From NCBI GenBank assembly GCA_944385935.1, contig CALWZC010000008.1, positions 62,001-126,000 of the forward strand: a DNA stretch of 64,000 nucleotides, in the 5' to 3' direction. The notes below the pieces were generated by a model that saw only the letters and a program-made list of their open reading frames with translations, ran no database searches and was not told where the DNA came from. Below are positions 36,425-45,279 of the stretch, piece by piece (the first letter of the stretch is position 1; every line of letters starts with the position of its first letter). Made by a program: the position numbers and the translations under genes. The DNA comes from an uncultured Anaerofilum sp. Lineage in GTDB: Bacteria > Bacillota > Clostridia > Oscillospirales > Ruminococcaceae.

Positions 36425-36444
36425 AACCTATCCTCCTTTCTTCT

Positions 36445-36873
36445 CTACCGAACCTCTTTTAAACCACTATGAGCAATTTCGACTTTTTCAATTAACATGT
36501 CTCCAGACAAAGCATCCAGAGGAGAAATTTCCCATTTTACTACAACTGCTTGCTGACAACTAAACACCCTTGCCATCTGGTTGGACAAATCGTTGACCAT
36601 AAGAAGTATACCGCCTTCAATTTCGGTTCCAGGCAACAGTGTGAGTTTTTCTCCAAATAAAGGGCGTATCTGCGCCCCTTTTTCTAGTGTTAAAGTATGC
36701 ATCTGCTGGGAAGGTTTCATCCAAATCCATGGAGCATCGTTCAATCCACCTTCCACATAGCTATCATATTCCATAGAATCCTCCAAGTTTGAGGCTTTAG
36801 AAAATCCTAAAATATGGTTTCCAATTACCACCTGAAAGCGATTCACTGGCAACATTTCGCTCCGTTCAATCAT
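36445..36873 (-). CDS. Second tail tube-like protein (Afp5-like)
   Basis: This 142-aa protein resembles the gp19 tail tube family: an N-terminal NRFQVVIGNHILGFSKASNLEDSMEYDSYVEGG and a final EKVEIAHSGLKEV. It is more divergent than the main tube protein at 37567-37992. CIS particles often use a second tube protein as the first layer on the hub. It begins 15 bases after the DUF6760-like frame, with AAGGAG, and lies 20 bases before the repeat protein. Confidence 0.85.
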   Translation of the reverse strand: MIERSEMLPVNRFQVVIGNHILGFSKASNLEDSMEYDSYVEGGLNDAPWIWMKPSQQMHTLTLEKGAQIRPLFGEKLTLLPGTEIEGGILLMVNDLSNQMARVFSCQQAVVVKWEISPLDALSGDMLIEKVEIAHSGLKEVR

Positions 36874-36888
36874 GCTTACGATTTCTCC

Positions 36889-37083
36889 TTATACGTCAAA
36901 AATATTGGGTTTTTCATCGTTTAGCTCTCGATTGATTTTAGAAATTTCGTTGCACCAACGAATTCTATCTCTATGGCTCATCTGCATAATTTCTGATTGG
37001 CTCCAGTGAAAATAATACCCAATAAATGCGGTTTCCTCATAAATTTTATCTTCTGGATATAATTCTATAGACTGGTTTCCATA
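36889..37083 (-). CDS. DUF6760-like domain read through by -1 frameshift (no own start)
   Basis: This frame encodes 64 residues, including KIYEETAFIGYYFHW, SQSEIMQMSHRDRIRWCNEI and KINRELN. These match the small DUF6760-like proteins that follow tail assembly proteins in CIS clusters. There is no ATG, GTG or TTG in this frame before the conserved part; ATT or ATA would be the only local starts, without a ribosome site. The frame is -1 relative to the upstream gene and overlaps its end. A slippery heptamer there would give a 182-aa fusion (118 residues of the chaperone plus 64). I annotate it as the downstream part of a frameshift product. A rare-start separate protein is the alternative. Confidence 0.75.
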   Translation of the reverse strand, partial: YGNQSIELYPEDKIYEETAFIGYYFHWSQSEIMQMSHRDRIRWCNEISKINRELNDEKPNIFDV

Positions 37084-37436
37084 AAATTTACGGGTACTTC
37101 TACCTCCTCACCACAATGGGGACAGATAGTTTTATACATTGGCATTTCCATGTTGTTGATTCTTTGGTACAAATCTTGCAAATATGCCAAATCCATAGTA
37201 AACAACCCTTCAATAATTCGGGTATCTACTGCGGGCAAAGAGCCCAATTTTGTTACTACTCTTGCCAGCAGGATAATGCTTAAATAGCCAGGATTCTGCT
37301 GAACTCTGGGGTCTCTTAACGGAAGTATCTCATCTGCGGCATTTGCCAAACGCATTACACCCTCTCGATGGAGCATTCCGCTATTATCCACATATCCCTT
37401 TGGAAGCACAAAAGAAAATTCTGTCTGAAATTCCAT
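37065..37436 (-). CDS. Tail assembly chaperone-like protein (phage tail assembly protein)
   Basis: This 123-aa protein has FSFVLPKGYVDNSGMLHREG, MRLANAADEILPL, YLSIILLARVVTKLGS and a C-terminal ICPHCGEEVEVPV pair of cysteines, as in small assembly proteins placed after the tube gene in CIS clusters. By position it corresponds to phage tail assembly chaperones, which often occur as short and frameshifted long forms. The gene ends METSL-stop, 15 bases after the slippery site. A hairpin separates it from the tube gene upstream. Confidence 0.82.
   Translation of the reverse strand: MEFQTEFSFVLPKGYVDNSGMLHREGVMRLANAADEILPLRDPRVQQNPGYLSIILLARVVTKLGSLPAVDTRIIEGLFTMDLAYLQDLYQRINNMEMPMYKTICPHCGEEVEVPVNFMETSL
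37083..37109 (-). promoter_or_regulatory. Programmed -1 frameshift signal: slippery A AAU UUU with upstream SD-like element
   Basis: Reading the minus strand, codons GTA AAT TTT give the heptamer AAATTTT (37089-37083) in the exact phase of a canonical X XXY YYZ slip site. Thirteen bases upstream is GAGGAGG (37109-37103), an internal ribosome-binding sequence like the one that stimulates -1 frameshifting in E. coli dnaX at 10-14 bases. The zero-frame stop TAG follows 15 bases after the heptamer. No strong downstream stem was found by eye. Confidence 0.75.
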
Positions 37437-37513
37437 TTTTTACTCACCTTCTCTGTATTCAAATGCTATTGCCAAAACAATAACCTTTCTATACTTCCCT
37501 GTAAAACAGGAGA

Positions 37514-37553
37514 ATCTTTGACAGGTATCCCCAAAAAGATACCTGCCAAAGAT
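37514..37553 (-). other. Intercistronic hairpin after the tube gene
   Basis: A 16-base stem with one mismatch (37514-37529 with 37538-37553) around an eight-base loop lies between the tube gene and the tail assembly chaperone gene. On the minus strand it is not followed by a U-run. It probably protects the 3' end of the sheath-tube message or lowers downstream expression, matching the need for many tube copies (inference). Confidence 0.65.
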
Positions 37554-37566
37554 AAAAAAGTTTATG

Positions 37567-37992
37567 TTAGGAAACCCGGGTCATGCCCTCATGTGCCACT
37601 TCCAAGGTTTCGATTGCTACTTCCGAAGAAGTTGCATTGAAATCGGGGCCAGTGTATTTTACAGGCCATGCGTTGATAATTTGCCAAGAAGCCACAGGGC
37701 TTTCGGTTTGGTCAAGAAGGGTGATGGTAAGGGTCTTGCGCTCTACCTCTCCCTCAATGCCAGCAGTAATCCAGTCATACAAAACAGTAGTATCTGCCAA
37801 GCCTTTTTTCAGGGTAATGTTGCTGTATTTCTTTAGACCAGGCATTTTCATGGGAGTTTGTACCATATCTCCTTCACGGTACTCCATAACATCAATAGAG
37901 GCATCAAAGCCTGTCACTTCCGAAAATCCGCCTGCCTCCAAGCCGTCAATCTCCACTTTAAATCGAAACCGTCCATGCTGATAGCTTGCCAT
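37567..37992 (-). CDS. Tail tube protein (gp19/Afp1-like)
   Basis: This 141-aa protein begins MASYQHGRFRFKVEIDG with GGFSEVTGFDASIDVMEYREGD and ends with SEVAIETLEVAHEGM, the standard pattern of the T4-like gp19 tube family in CIS. It would form the hexameric inner tube rings. It lies 16 bases after the sheath gene, with AAGGAG. A hairpin follows it. Confidence 0.95.
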   Translation of the reverse strand: MASYQHGRFRFKVEIDGLEAGGFSEVTGFDASIDVMEYREGDMVQTPMKMPGLKKYSNITLKKGLADTTVLYDWITAGIEGEVERKTLTITLLDQTESPVASWQIINAWPVKYTGPDFNATSSEVAIETLEVAHEGMTRVS

Positions 37993-38008
37993 GGTTTATT
38001 CTCCTTTC

Positions 38009-39748
38009 TTACTGTGCCTCACCGGTTTTTTGAGAAATTCTAAAGATAACAAATTCAGCAGGCTTTACAGGAGCAATGCCAATGACACAAACCAGCCGAC
38101 CATTATCAATATCATCCTGACTCATTGTATCTCTGCCAATGTTTACAAAGAATGCTTCTGATGCAGTGCTTCCTGCCAAAGAACCACTTCTCCACAATCC
38201 TGTGAGGAATACATCAATGGTACGCTTTACACGAACCCACAAAGCCTCGTCATTGGGCTCAAATACTACCCAGTTGGTGTTTGCTTTGATGGTTTCTTCC
38301 ACAAAGATAAACAAACGACGAACATTGACATATTTCCAGCTTGGGTTACTTGTGGCAGTTCTTGCACCCCAAACACGGATTCCCTGTCCGGGGAATGCAC
38401 GAATCAGGTTTACACCCTTAGGATTCAAAATATCCTGCTCTCCCTTGTTGAACTGGCAATCCAGACCAACACAAGCACGCACAACCTCATTGGCAGGTGC
38501 CTTATGTACGCCCCTTGTGTTGTCGCTGCGTGCATAAATACCCAAAACAGAACCAGAGGGAGGAATGGGAGTGTTTTTCTTGTCCAGAGGGTCAAATACC
38601 TCCAACCAAGGATGGTAGAAAGCTGCATAGTTGGTATCGAAAATATCTCGATGTGCCAAAATATCCTGAACCTTCTTTGCATCTTTGGGCATATCCAATA
38701 CAGCAAAACGGCTTCCCAAACTTTCGCAATGGTTTACCAAAGATAGCTGTACATTGGGGTCGGTTAAACCAGGAACAGCCATAATGGAAACTACATCATT
38801 ATCCAAGAATGCCTGAATTCCGGTACGCTGTCCAGCTCCATTATCTACACCGATAAAATCGGCAGCAGACAAGGAAGCAATAGAACCATTGCTACCTTCT
38901 GCCAAAGAAATTGTTACAAAGGACTCGTTTTCTTGTCCGCCTGCAATCTCTACAAAGGGAGCAACAACATTCTCAGAAGCAGCACCTACATACTGAACGG
39001 TAACAAGGTCAGACTTGGACAGCTTTTTGTCTACATAGTTGGAGGTTTCAATATTGAAGGACAGATTTTCATAAAATTCTTCTGTATCCTCATATTTTAC
39101 TTCCAGATTAAACTCACAGGTAGTAAGCAGCTTGGTGGGAACCAGATTCTTGTCTACTACCTCCTCTGGGAATTCCTCTGCAAACTGAATCAGGTTGTCC
39201 TGTACCTTTACAACACGATTGTATACCTTTTCTTGTCCATCATTGTACACAACCACATCACCAGCATAGAACCCTGCTGGATTTTTTACCAGATATTTTT
39301 TTCCATTGTTGGTTTCAACAATTTCTAAAATCTGGGTTTTTGCTTTGCTTGCAGGAGTAACAATTACTTGTATATTCTCGCCCCAAACGCCGGGATTTTT
39401 TGCGGTGATATTCAACACAGGGCTTTCGCTGGAAGGAGCAAAGCCTACTGCACATTTGGCATCTGCTGGTGCCACACGAGCAACAAAGCAGCGAGAACCT
39501 CCATTGATGAAAAAGTGCTCTACTGCATATGCCAAAAAGCGGTATTCACCATACTCACTCTCGGACAAATATCCGCCGTATTTTCTACGGAAATCGGCAA
39601 AATTGGTAATCAGCTCAGGAACTCCTTTTACAGGGCCTCGCTCTGCCAAGCCCACAAAGCCTGCTGTGCTGGTGCCTACACCCTCTACGGGCTTTCCACC
39701 TGATTCAAATTCTTCTACATAAACTCCTGGTGATAAATACTCAGCCAT
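38009..39748 (-). CDS. Contractile sheath protein
   Basis: This 579-aa protein begins MAEYLSPGVYVEEFESG and TAGFVGLAERGPV, and ends with a C-terminal sheath domain (YVNVRRLFIFVEETIKANTNWVVFEPND, LWVRVKRTIDVFLTGLW). It is a full tail sheath protein with an inserted variable domain at about residues 110-280. Only one sheath gene is present. The ATG at 39748 fits homologous starts; an ATG at 39793 in the same frame, with its own in-frame AAGGAGG, is not excluded. The gap to the transporter gene upstream holds only a small GAAA hairpin. Confidence 0.95.
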   Translation of the reverse strand: MAEYLSPGVYVEEFESGGKPVEGVGTSTAGFVGLAERGPVKGVPELITNFADFRRKYGGYLSESEYGEYRFLAYAVEHFFINGGSRCFVARVAPADAKCAVGFAPSSESPVLNITAKNPGVWGENIQVIVTPASKAKTQILEIVETNNGKKYLVKNPAGFYAGDVVVYNDGQEKVYNRVVKVQDNLIQFAEEFPEEVVDKNLVPTKLLTTCEFNLEVKYEDTEEFYENLSFNIETSNYVDKKLSKSDLVTVQYVGAASENVVAPFVEIAGGQENESFVTISLAEGSNGSIASLSAADFIGVDNGAGQRTGIQAFLDNDVVSIMAVPGLTDPNVQLSLVNHCESLGSRFAVLDMPKDAKKVQDILAHRDIFDTNYAAFYHPWLEVFDPLDKKNTPIPPSGSVLGIYARSDNTRGVHKAPANEVVRACVGLDCQFNKGEQDILNPKGVNLIRAFPGQGIRVWGARTATSNPSWKYVNVRRLFIFVEETIKANTNWVVFEPNDEALWVRVKRTIDVFLTGLWRSGSLAGSTASEAFFVNIGRDTMSQDDIDNGRLVCVIGIAPVKPAEFVIFRISQKTGEAQ

Positions 39749-39862
39749 ACTCGCCCCCAGTTTCCAATATGAAACTGGATTCCTCCTTTTCATTTTTATA
39801 GTTTTGTAAGTGTATATTTAAATTGCTTTCGCAATAAAAACCAGAATTTTTTTACACAACCA

Positions 39863-42433
39863 TCAAACTACTTGCCGTTGTGCCATTTCATAAAAACAGC
39901 CTTTTTTCTCCATAAGCTGTTGGTAGTTTCCTTCCTCCACAATTTTGCCTTCATCTAACACCAAAATTCGGTCACATTTTTCCACGGTACTCAACCGATG
40001 GGCCACTACAATTCTAGTAGCACGGAGCTTTTCCAAACTTTTACAGATGACGGCCTGTGCCACATTGTCCAATGCAGAGGTAGCCTCATCAAAATATAGA
40101 ATTTTTGGCTTTGCAAGGATAGCACGAGCAATTAAGATTCTTTGCCGTTGCCCTCCTGAAATGGTTCGACTGCTTTCATCTAAAATCGTATGTAACCCCA
40201 TAGGCATTCGAGCAATATCCTCTTCTAAATCCACATCTCTTAGGGTTTTCTGTACCAATTCCACAGGGGTTCCTGGTGCCATAATGGTGATATTTTCGTA
40301 TATACTTCCTGCAATCAGTTTTCCATCTTGCAAAACAACACCAAACTTTTTTCTCAGTTCTCGTTTATCCAAACCGTCAATATCTCTACCATCATAGTAA
40401 ATTCGTCCATTTTGGGCCTGTTCAAACCCCAATAGCAATTTCATCAAGGTAGATTTTCCACTTCCAGAAGCCCCTACAATTCCTACATATTCTCCCGGAC
40501 GGATATGGAAGGAAATTCCCTTCAAAACTTGCTCTTCCCCATTTCCATAGGAGAATTGCAGGTTATTTACCTCTATATCCCCTGTCAAGTTACCAGGCAT
40601 TTCTTTGGGTGTCCATTTTTCAGATTCCCCTTCTGGCAAAGTGTCCAACAATGGTTTACTACGTTGATACAAAGGGATGACTTCTGTCATTTTTACCAAG
40701 GCTGTTGCAAGCTCCAACAATGCACCAGAAACTGCACCAAAGGCCGTGGTAAATCCAACAAAAGCACCTACACTCACATCTGCCATAGCTTTTTGGGATA
40801 AAACCCCGTAAATCACCAAAAGGAAAACAGCTTGCGCACTTCCCTTTAGAGTTTGCGCAGCAATAAAAAGGGTTTGCTTTTTCATGCCAATGCGTTTCAA
40901 CTGGGTATAAGGCTCTACGTATTCCCGAATGGCTCTGTTTTCTACTCCAGCAATGCGTATTTTGGAAATACTATTCATAAATTGGTACATGATGGAACTG
41001 GTTTTGCTGTCCAGTTCAGACATTTTCTGCTCATATTTCATTTGACCAATACCCAGCAGTACAAACAATAGCAGAAAAACAAGCATCATTGCCAAGGCAA
41101 TACCAGATAATTCTGGCGAAAACTGCACCATTTTTGCAAAGTAGAAAAAGGAAAAAATTGCTGTGAGGAAAAATCCACTATACACTTCTGCTACTTTTTC
41201 AAATAGAATGGTAATTCCAATGGCTCGTTGTGCCAAATCCGCAGAATCATACCGAGAAAGAAAGCTTTCGGGCAATCGAAACATCCGGTCATATACTGCA
41301 TTTTGCACTGCATACCTCATGGTGGAAGTTCCACGAAAAGCTGTAAAATTCTTTACTATGGTAAATAGGAAATTTCCAAAAACGGCCCCCAGCAGCACTA
41401 AACAAATCTGCACAATAGAATTGCCACTGTGCAAGGGAATGAGCCTGTCATATATCAGTTGGTTCATTGTTGGAAAAAGAAGCCCAATAAAAACCGCTAC
41501 CAAGGCCAAAAACCAACTGCTTACCCAATCTCGCAGATAGGTTTGAGAAAAACCAAATTGGATTAGACTCCACACATTCATTTTTTTAGGTGGGAAAGGG
41601 CAATAGACCATTTCCGCCCTATCTTCCAACGTTTCAGCATATGTAGCATCAATTTTTACCTTAGAGCCTTCTACAAGGTTATAGGCATAGTATTTTCCCG
41701 GCCCCTTAGGTAAACAAACCACAGGTATACCTCGCTCTTTGGTATAAGCCAACAAAGAGCCTCCATCTTGACGATACCAGCCTTTTTCTAATTGCACCTC
41801 TCTGCAACTAAAATGGGATACTCGTGCAATACCTTTTAGGTCAAAACGTCTTCCACAACAATCCCGCACAGCATCAAAGGAGGCAATTGAAATTTTCAAT
41901 TTTCTGCAAAGAAAGGCAGCGGCATCGTATACACGATTTCCTGATTCTTCAATATGGCCCAGCTCTGATTGATGGAACAACTCCAAAATCATCCCCACGG
42001 TTTTGTGGTAGGTGGACTGTTGTTCCTGTGTAGAGGCATACAAATATACCTCCTCTTTAACCATATTCAGGTTGTATTGTTCTACCATTTGCTCCTCAAA
42101 AGCAGATGGCTCCAATAGTTTTATACCCGCACAACGGCAAAATTGGATATAAATTTCTTCCATTTCCTGTCTGTTTTGGGTTTGATATGGCTGCAAAACA
42201 GCAGAATCCAATGCCACTAGACCAAATATCCATTGTCCTAGCTGTTCATTGGACCAGCAAAGGGCTGGTATTTTTTCTCCCTGCTTTGCTTGATAAATAA
42301 AAAGACGTCGGCCGGGCTTTTTCTCTTTGTAGGGCAACAAATATACTAATACTTCACCCTCTACCACTTGATAAAACTGTTTTTCGTCTTGTGTCAAATG
42401 GCATTGTCCGCCCCGAAGTTGTATTGTGTCCAC
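39863..42433 (-). CDS. NHLM-type ABC exporter with N-terminal leader-binding/cyclic-nucleotide-like domain
   Basis: This 856-aa protein starts with a beta-rich domain (GEVLVYLLPYKEKKPGRRLF, QWIFGLVALDSAVLQPY) and a second segment resembling a degenerate peptidase-like region. A six-helix ABC membrane domain from about residue 290 and an ABC ATPase follow, with Walker A GASGSGKST, signature ISGGQRQR and Walker B ILYFDEATSALD. This is the layout of the NHLM_micro_ABC2 family, which works with a C39 ABC partner to export leader peptides. The start is GTG at 42433. It lies 69 bases after the partner gene. Confidence 0.85.
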   Translation of the reverse strand: MDTIQLRGGQCHLTQDEKQFYQVVEGEVLVYLLPYKEKKPGRRLFIYQAKQGEKIPALCWSNEQLGQWIFGLVALDSAVLQPYQTQNRQEMEEIYIQFCRCAGIKLLEPSAFEEQMVEQYNLNMVKEEVYLYASTQEQQSTYHKTVGMILELFHQSELGHIEESGNRVYDAAAFLCRKLKISIASFDAVRDCCGRRFDLKGIARVSHFSCREVQLEKGWYRQDGGSLLAYTKERGIPVVCLPKGPGKYYAYNLVEGSKVKIDATYAETLEDRAEMVYCPFPPKKMNVWSLIQFGFSQTYLRDWVSSWFLALVAVFIGLLFPTMNQLIYDRLIPLHSGNSIVQICLVLLGAVFGNFLFTIVKNFTAFRGTSTMRYAVQNAVYDRMFRLPESFLSRYDSADLAQRAIGITILFEKVAEVYSGFFLTAIFSFFYFAKMVQFSPELSGIALAMMLVFLLLFVLLGIGQMKYEQKMSELDSKTSSIMYQFMNSISKIRIAGVENRAIREYVEPYTQLKRIGMKKQTLFIAAQTLKGSAQAVFLLVIYGVLSQKAMADVSVGAFVGFTTAFGAVSGALLELATALVKMTEVIPLYQRSKPLLDTLPEGESEKWTPKEMPGNLTGDIEVNNLQFSYGNGEEQVLKGISFHIRPGEYVGIVGASGSGKSTLMKLLLGFEQAQNGRIYYDGRDIDGLDKRELRKKFGVVLQDGKLIAGSIYENITIMAPGTPVELVQKTLRDVDLEEDIARMPMGLHTILDESSRTISGGQRQRILIARAILAKPKILYFDEATSALDNVAQAVICKSLEKLRATRIVVAHRLSTVEKCDRILVLDEGKIVEEGNYQQLMEKKGCFYEMAQRQVV

Positions 42434-42501
42434 TGGGTCTACACCCCCTTTCCAAACTTTTGCTATACAGTGTAAAAAAATACAACTCTATTTTTTACCT
42501 C

Positions 42502-44649
42502 TTAAATTGTCTGTACCAAACGTTGATAATGTCCTTGTTGCTTCATCAGTTCCTCATGGGTTCCTCTCTGGACAATTTTTCCGCTGTCCATGACAATAAT
42601 TTCATCACAATCTCGAATAGCAGAAAGACGATGTGCCACAATGATGCAGGTACAACCTCTGCGCTTAATGTTGTCCAAAATCTTTTTTTCAGTAACAGGG
42701 TCTAGAGCAGAGGTAGCTTCATCCAAAATCAAAATGGTTGGATTGGTAACCAAGGCCCTTGCAATCTCCATACGCTGTCGCTGTCCTACAGAAAGGTTGC
42801 GTCCTTCCTCACTAAGACAATATTCATAGGCTCCGGGTTTTTGGGTAATTGTTTCATGAATACAGGCATCTTTTGCTGCCCGAATCATATCCTCTTCCAA
42901 AATGCTTTGGTTCCATAGGGTCAAGTTTTCTCGAATGGTTCCAGAAAACAGCATAATATCTTGACTTACAGTAGAAATGCTAGAGAAAACTATCTCCTTT
43001 GGCAAATGGTTAAAGGGAATGCCATCAAACCGTATTTCCCCTTCCCATGGTAAATACAGCCCACTAACTAGTTTAGATATGGTAGACTTGCCACATCCTG
43101 AACTTCCTACAAAAGCGATAGAACTTCCACAGGCAAGGCGAAAAGAAAAATTTTCAATCAATGGTGGTTGTAGTTTGCTATATCCAAAAGAAACATTTGC
43201 AACTTCTACCTGTCCAGACAGCTTTTCCGACATTGCTATTTTTTCCTCTGTTTGGCGGTATATATCATCTTGCTCATATTGCAAAATATCTTGCAGCTGT
43301 CCCATAGAGGATTTCATTTGCTGAATTTTATGTACAAATATTACTAGTTGTTCCACCGGTGCAGTAAAGCTTGTCAAAAGACCTGTAAAGGCAACCAACA
43401 TACCCACTGTCATTTTTCCTTGCATAATTTGGATACTGCCCATCATTAACACAAGCACCGATGCCAGTTGTGAAGTGATAGAAGGGATAGAATGAAGAAT
43501 CCCTTGCAGCTTGCCTAATCTTTGTTCCAATCGGATGGTTTTTGCATAATGTCCTTGAATACGATTCACATACTCATTTTCAGCCCCAGAGGCTTTCAGG
43601 GTGCTTGTTATACTTAACCCTGCATAAATTGCACCAATCAGCTTACCTTCATCTTGCTGCATTTTAATGGTGTTGTTTGCCACTGAAGAAGCACTCAGTT
43701 TCACTACTGTTAAATTGAGCACCACAGTCATCAAACCGATTAGGGTTAACAATGGGCTATAAAATATCAATAAACCCAAATAGAAACAAGCAATACATAA
43801 ATTTAGAGCTGTTTCGGCAAGCTCTCCAGCCAAAAAACCTGCTACCTTGTCATTGTGCCCCACTCGTTCTGACAAATCTCCAGCATATCGCTGGTCAAAA
43901 AATTGGATAGGCAATCGAAACAAATGGTTCAGCAATCTATGGCAGCTTACCATAGACAATTTATTTTGTAGTTTGTCCAACAACCACCCACGGTAAAAAT
44001 ATAGCAGAGCCTGAAAAACAATGGTTCCAGAAACCAAAACCAAAAATCCTTGTGTCCAGTGCTGATTTCGTGTTAAAAGAATGTCATCAATAAAAAATTG
44101 TGACAACAAAGGCAGCAGTAACCCAGGGAAAACCAAGAAAAAGCCAATGGCAGCAATAGCCATAAACTGACCATATTGTCCCTTTAGCCTTTGCAAAACA
44201 AACCGAACAAAGGTTCGTTGGTTTTTTTGCCGCTTTATATTCTCTCCTGCTTGAAAAGTCAAAACAATACCAGTAAATCCTTCATCCAGCTCTTGTATTG
44301 TCAGTTTTCTTCTTCCCACAGCAGGGTCATTTAGGTAGACACTATTCCCTTTTTTTCCTTCATATACAACAAAGTGGTTAAAATTCCAATGTATAATACA
44401 AGGTGGTGTACATTCCAAAAGCCCCTTTAGACTTTTTTTATAGCCTTTTGCCTGCAACCCTATCTGTTTAGCAGCCCGCAATAAATTTGCTGCATTAGAA
44501 CCATCCCGAGAAACTCCTGTTTCCATTCGAACCTGTTCCAAAGGCTTATAGATACCAAAGTAGGCCAGTATCATTGCCAAAGAAGCTGCACCACACTCCC
44601 TTGCTTCCATTTGGAAAATTGTGGGAACTTTTGCATATTGTTTCTTCAA
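42502..44649 (-). CDS. C39-peptidase ABC exporter (NHLM/bacteriocin type)
   Basis: Residues 1-140 are a C39 peptidase domain with Cys19 (QMEARECGAASLAM), His92 (WNFNHFVVYEG) and Asp108 (LNDPAVG), all catalytic residues in place. A six-helix membrane domain and an ATPase domain follow, with GSSGCGKST, LSVGQRQR and ILILDEATSALD. Such proteins cut double-glycine leaders and export the core peptide. The start is TTG at 44649, overlapping the truncated HlyD-like gene, with GAGGGG upstream. A candidate substrate is the 40-aa peptide at 8834-8956 (inference from motif). Confidence 0.93.
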   Translation of the reverse strand: MKKQYAKVPTIFQMEARECGAASLAMILAYFGIYKPLEQVRMETGVSRDGSNAANLLRAAKQIGLQAKGYKKSLKGLLECTPPCIIHWNFNHFVVYEGKKGNSVYLNDPAVGRRKLTIQELDEGFTGIVLTFQAGENIKRQKNQRTFVRFVLQRLKGQYGQFMAIAAIGFFLVFPGLLLPLLSQFFIDDILLTRNQHWTQGFLVLVSGTIVFQALLYFYRGWLLDKLQNKLSMVSCHRLLNHLFRLPIQFFDQRYAGDLSERVGHNDKVAGFLAGELAETALNLCIACFYLGLLIFYSPLLTLIGLMTVVLNLTVVKLSASSVANNTIKMQQDEGKLIGAIYAGLSITSTLKASGAENEYVNRIQGHYAKTIRLEQRLGKLQGILHSIPSITSQLASVLVLMMGSIQIMQGKMTVGMLVAFTGLLTSFTAPVEQLVIFVHKIQQMKSSMGQLQDILQYEQDDIYRQTEEKIAMSEKLSGQVEVANVSFGYSKLQPPLIENFSFRLACGSSIAFVGSSGCGKSTISKLVSGLYLPWEGEIRFDGIPFNHLPKEIVFSSISTVSQDIMLFSGTIRENLTLWNQSILEEDMIRAAKDACIHETITQKPGAYEYCLSEEGRNLSVGQRQRMEIARALVTNPTILILDEATSALDPVTEKKILDNIKRRGCTCIIVAHRLSAIRDCDEIIVMDSGKIVQRGTHEELMKQQGHYQRLVQTI

Positions 44650-45053
44650 AACTTTTCCCCCTCAGTATCATCCAATCTGTGAATACCCACTGTCAGGGGA
44701 AGCAAAAAGGAAATAGGTGTTTTTTCCTCCAATACAATACTACACTCTATCAATGTACCATCCAAAAAAGGCATATCCTGTTGCCTATCAACTTTACATT
44801 GTATGGTTACTACTGGGCCATCTTTCAGAAAATATTCTACTAGGCTTTCATTGCCCAGTTGTTGCTGCAACTCTTGCTTTGTGCTTACATAGGATTCCAC
44901 ATTCACAACAGAGCCAATCAATTCTTTTTGTTGTTTATTGCTATTTCCAGAAGGGGTTATAACCACTTTCATACCTTGTTGTACTTGTTTTCCTTCTTCT
45001 AGGGGGAGGTAACAAAATATTGTTTGTTCTGTTTGATGCCCTTCTTGATGCAC
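44646..45053 (-). pseudogene. NHLM HlyD-like secretion protein, N-terminally truncated
   Basis: The 135 residues match the C-terminal half of NHLM-type HlyD proteins: FCYLPLEEGKQVQQGMKVVITPSG, SLVEYFLKDGPVVTIQCKV, and ISFLLPLTVG at the end. The normal protein has a membrane anchor, hairpin and lipoyl-like domains before this, about 150 residues more. Here a stop TGA lies six codons before the GTG start, and the upstream 230 bases are the MarR promoter region. The reading frame itself is intact to the end and translated into the next gene, so a short product may still be made. It is annotated as a broken gene for caution. Confidence 0.6.
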
Positions 45054-45213
45054 AATTCCTATGCCATTTCACTAAACTACATAGATGTGTACAAATTGAA
45101 ACTCTATTCATTGTACAAATTGTTTGTTTTTGTATTTTTTTAACATTGTATTTTGAAAAATAAAATATTTATTATTTCAAAAAAATGCCCCCAACCTATG
45201 ACCGCACTAACTC

Positions 45214-45242
45214 TTGACAACCATTTTTTACACTCATATAAT
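45214..45242 (+). promoter_or_regulatory. Sigma-A promoter of the MarR operon
   Basis: TTGACA (45214-45219), 17-base spacer, TATAAT (45237-45242): a perfect consensus promoter pointing right, about 50 bases before the MarR start. It is the strongest promoter seen in the window. Confidence 0.88.
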
Positions 45243-45262
45243 AAGCATTGTTATTAAAAGAA

Positions 45263-45279
45263 TACTTATTATATAAGTA
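45263..45279 (+). promoter_or_regulatory. Palindromic operator overlapping MarR ribosome site
   Basis: TACTTAT-TAT-ATAAGTA is a perfect seven-base inverted repeat, starting 21 bases after the -10 box and touching the AAGGAGG of the MarR gene. A second AATAA/TTATT pair lies just upstream. MarR proteins bind such sites to repress their own operon, so autoregulation is likely. Confidence 0.65.

Noticed and set aside
36978-37040. ATG at 37040 near the DUF6760-like frame
   Set aside because: It opens a different frame that stops after 20 codons, so it cannot start the conserved domain.
9654-39748. Prophage
   Set aside because: Tail genes are complete but there is no terminase, portal, capsid, integrase, holin or lysin, and the ATPase and DUF4255 proteins are of CIS type.
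9654-39748. Type VI secretion system
   Set aside because: No TssJ, TssL, TssM or ClpV-like gene is present; the AAA+ protein is of the Afp15 type.
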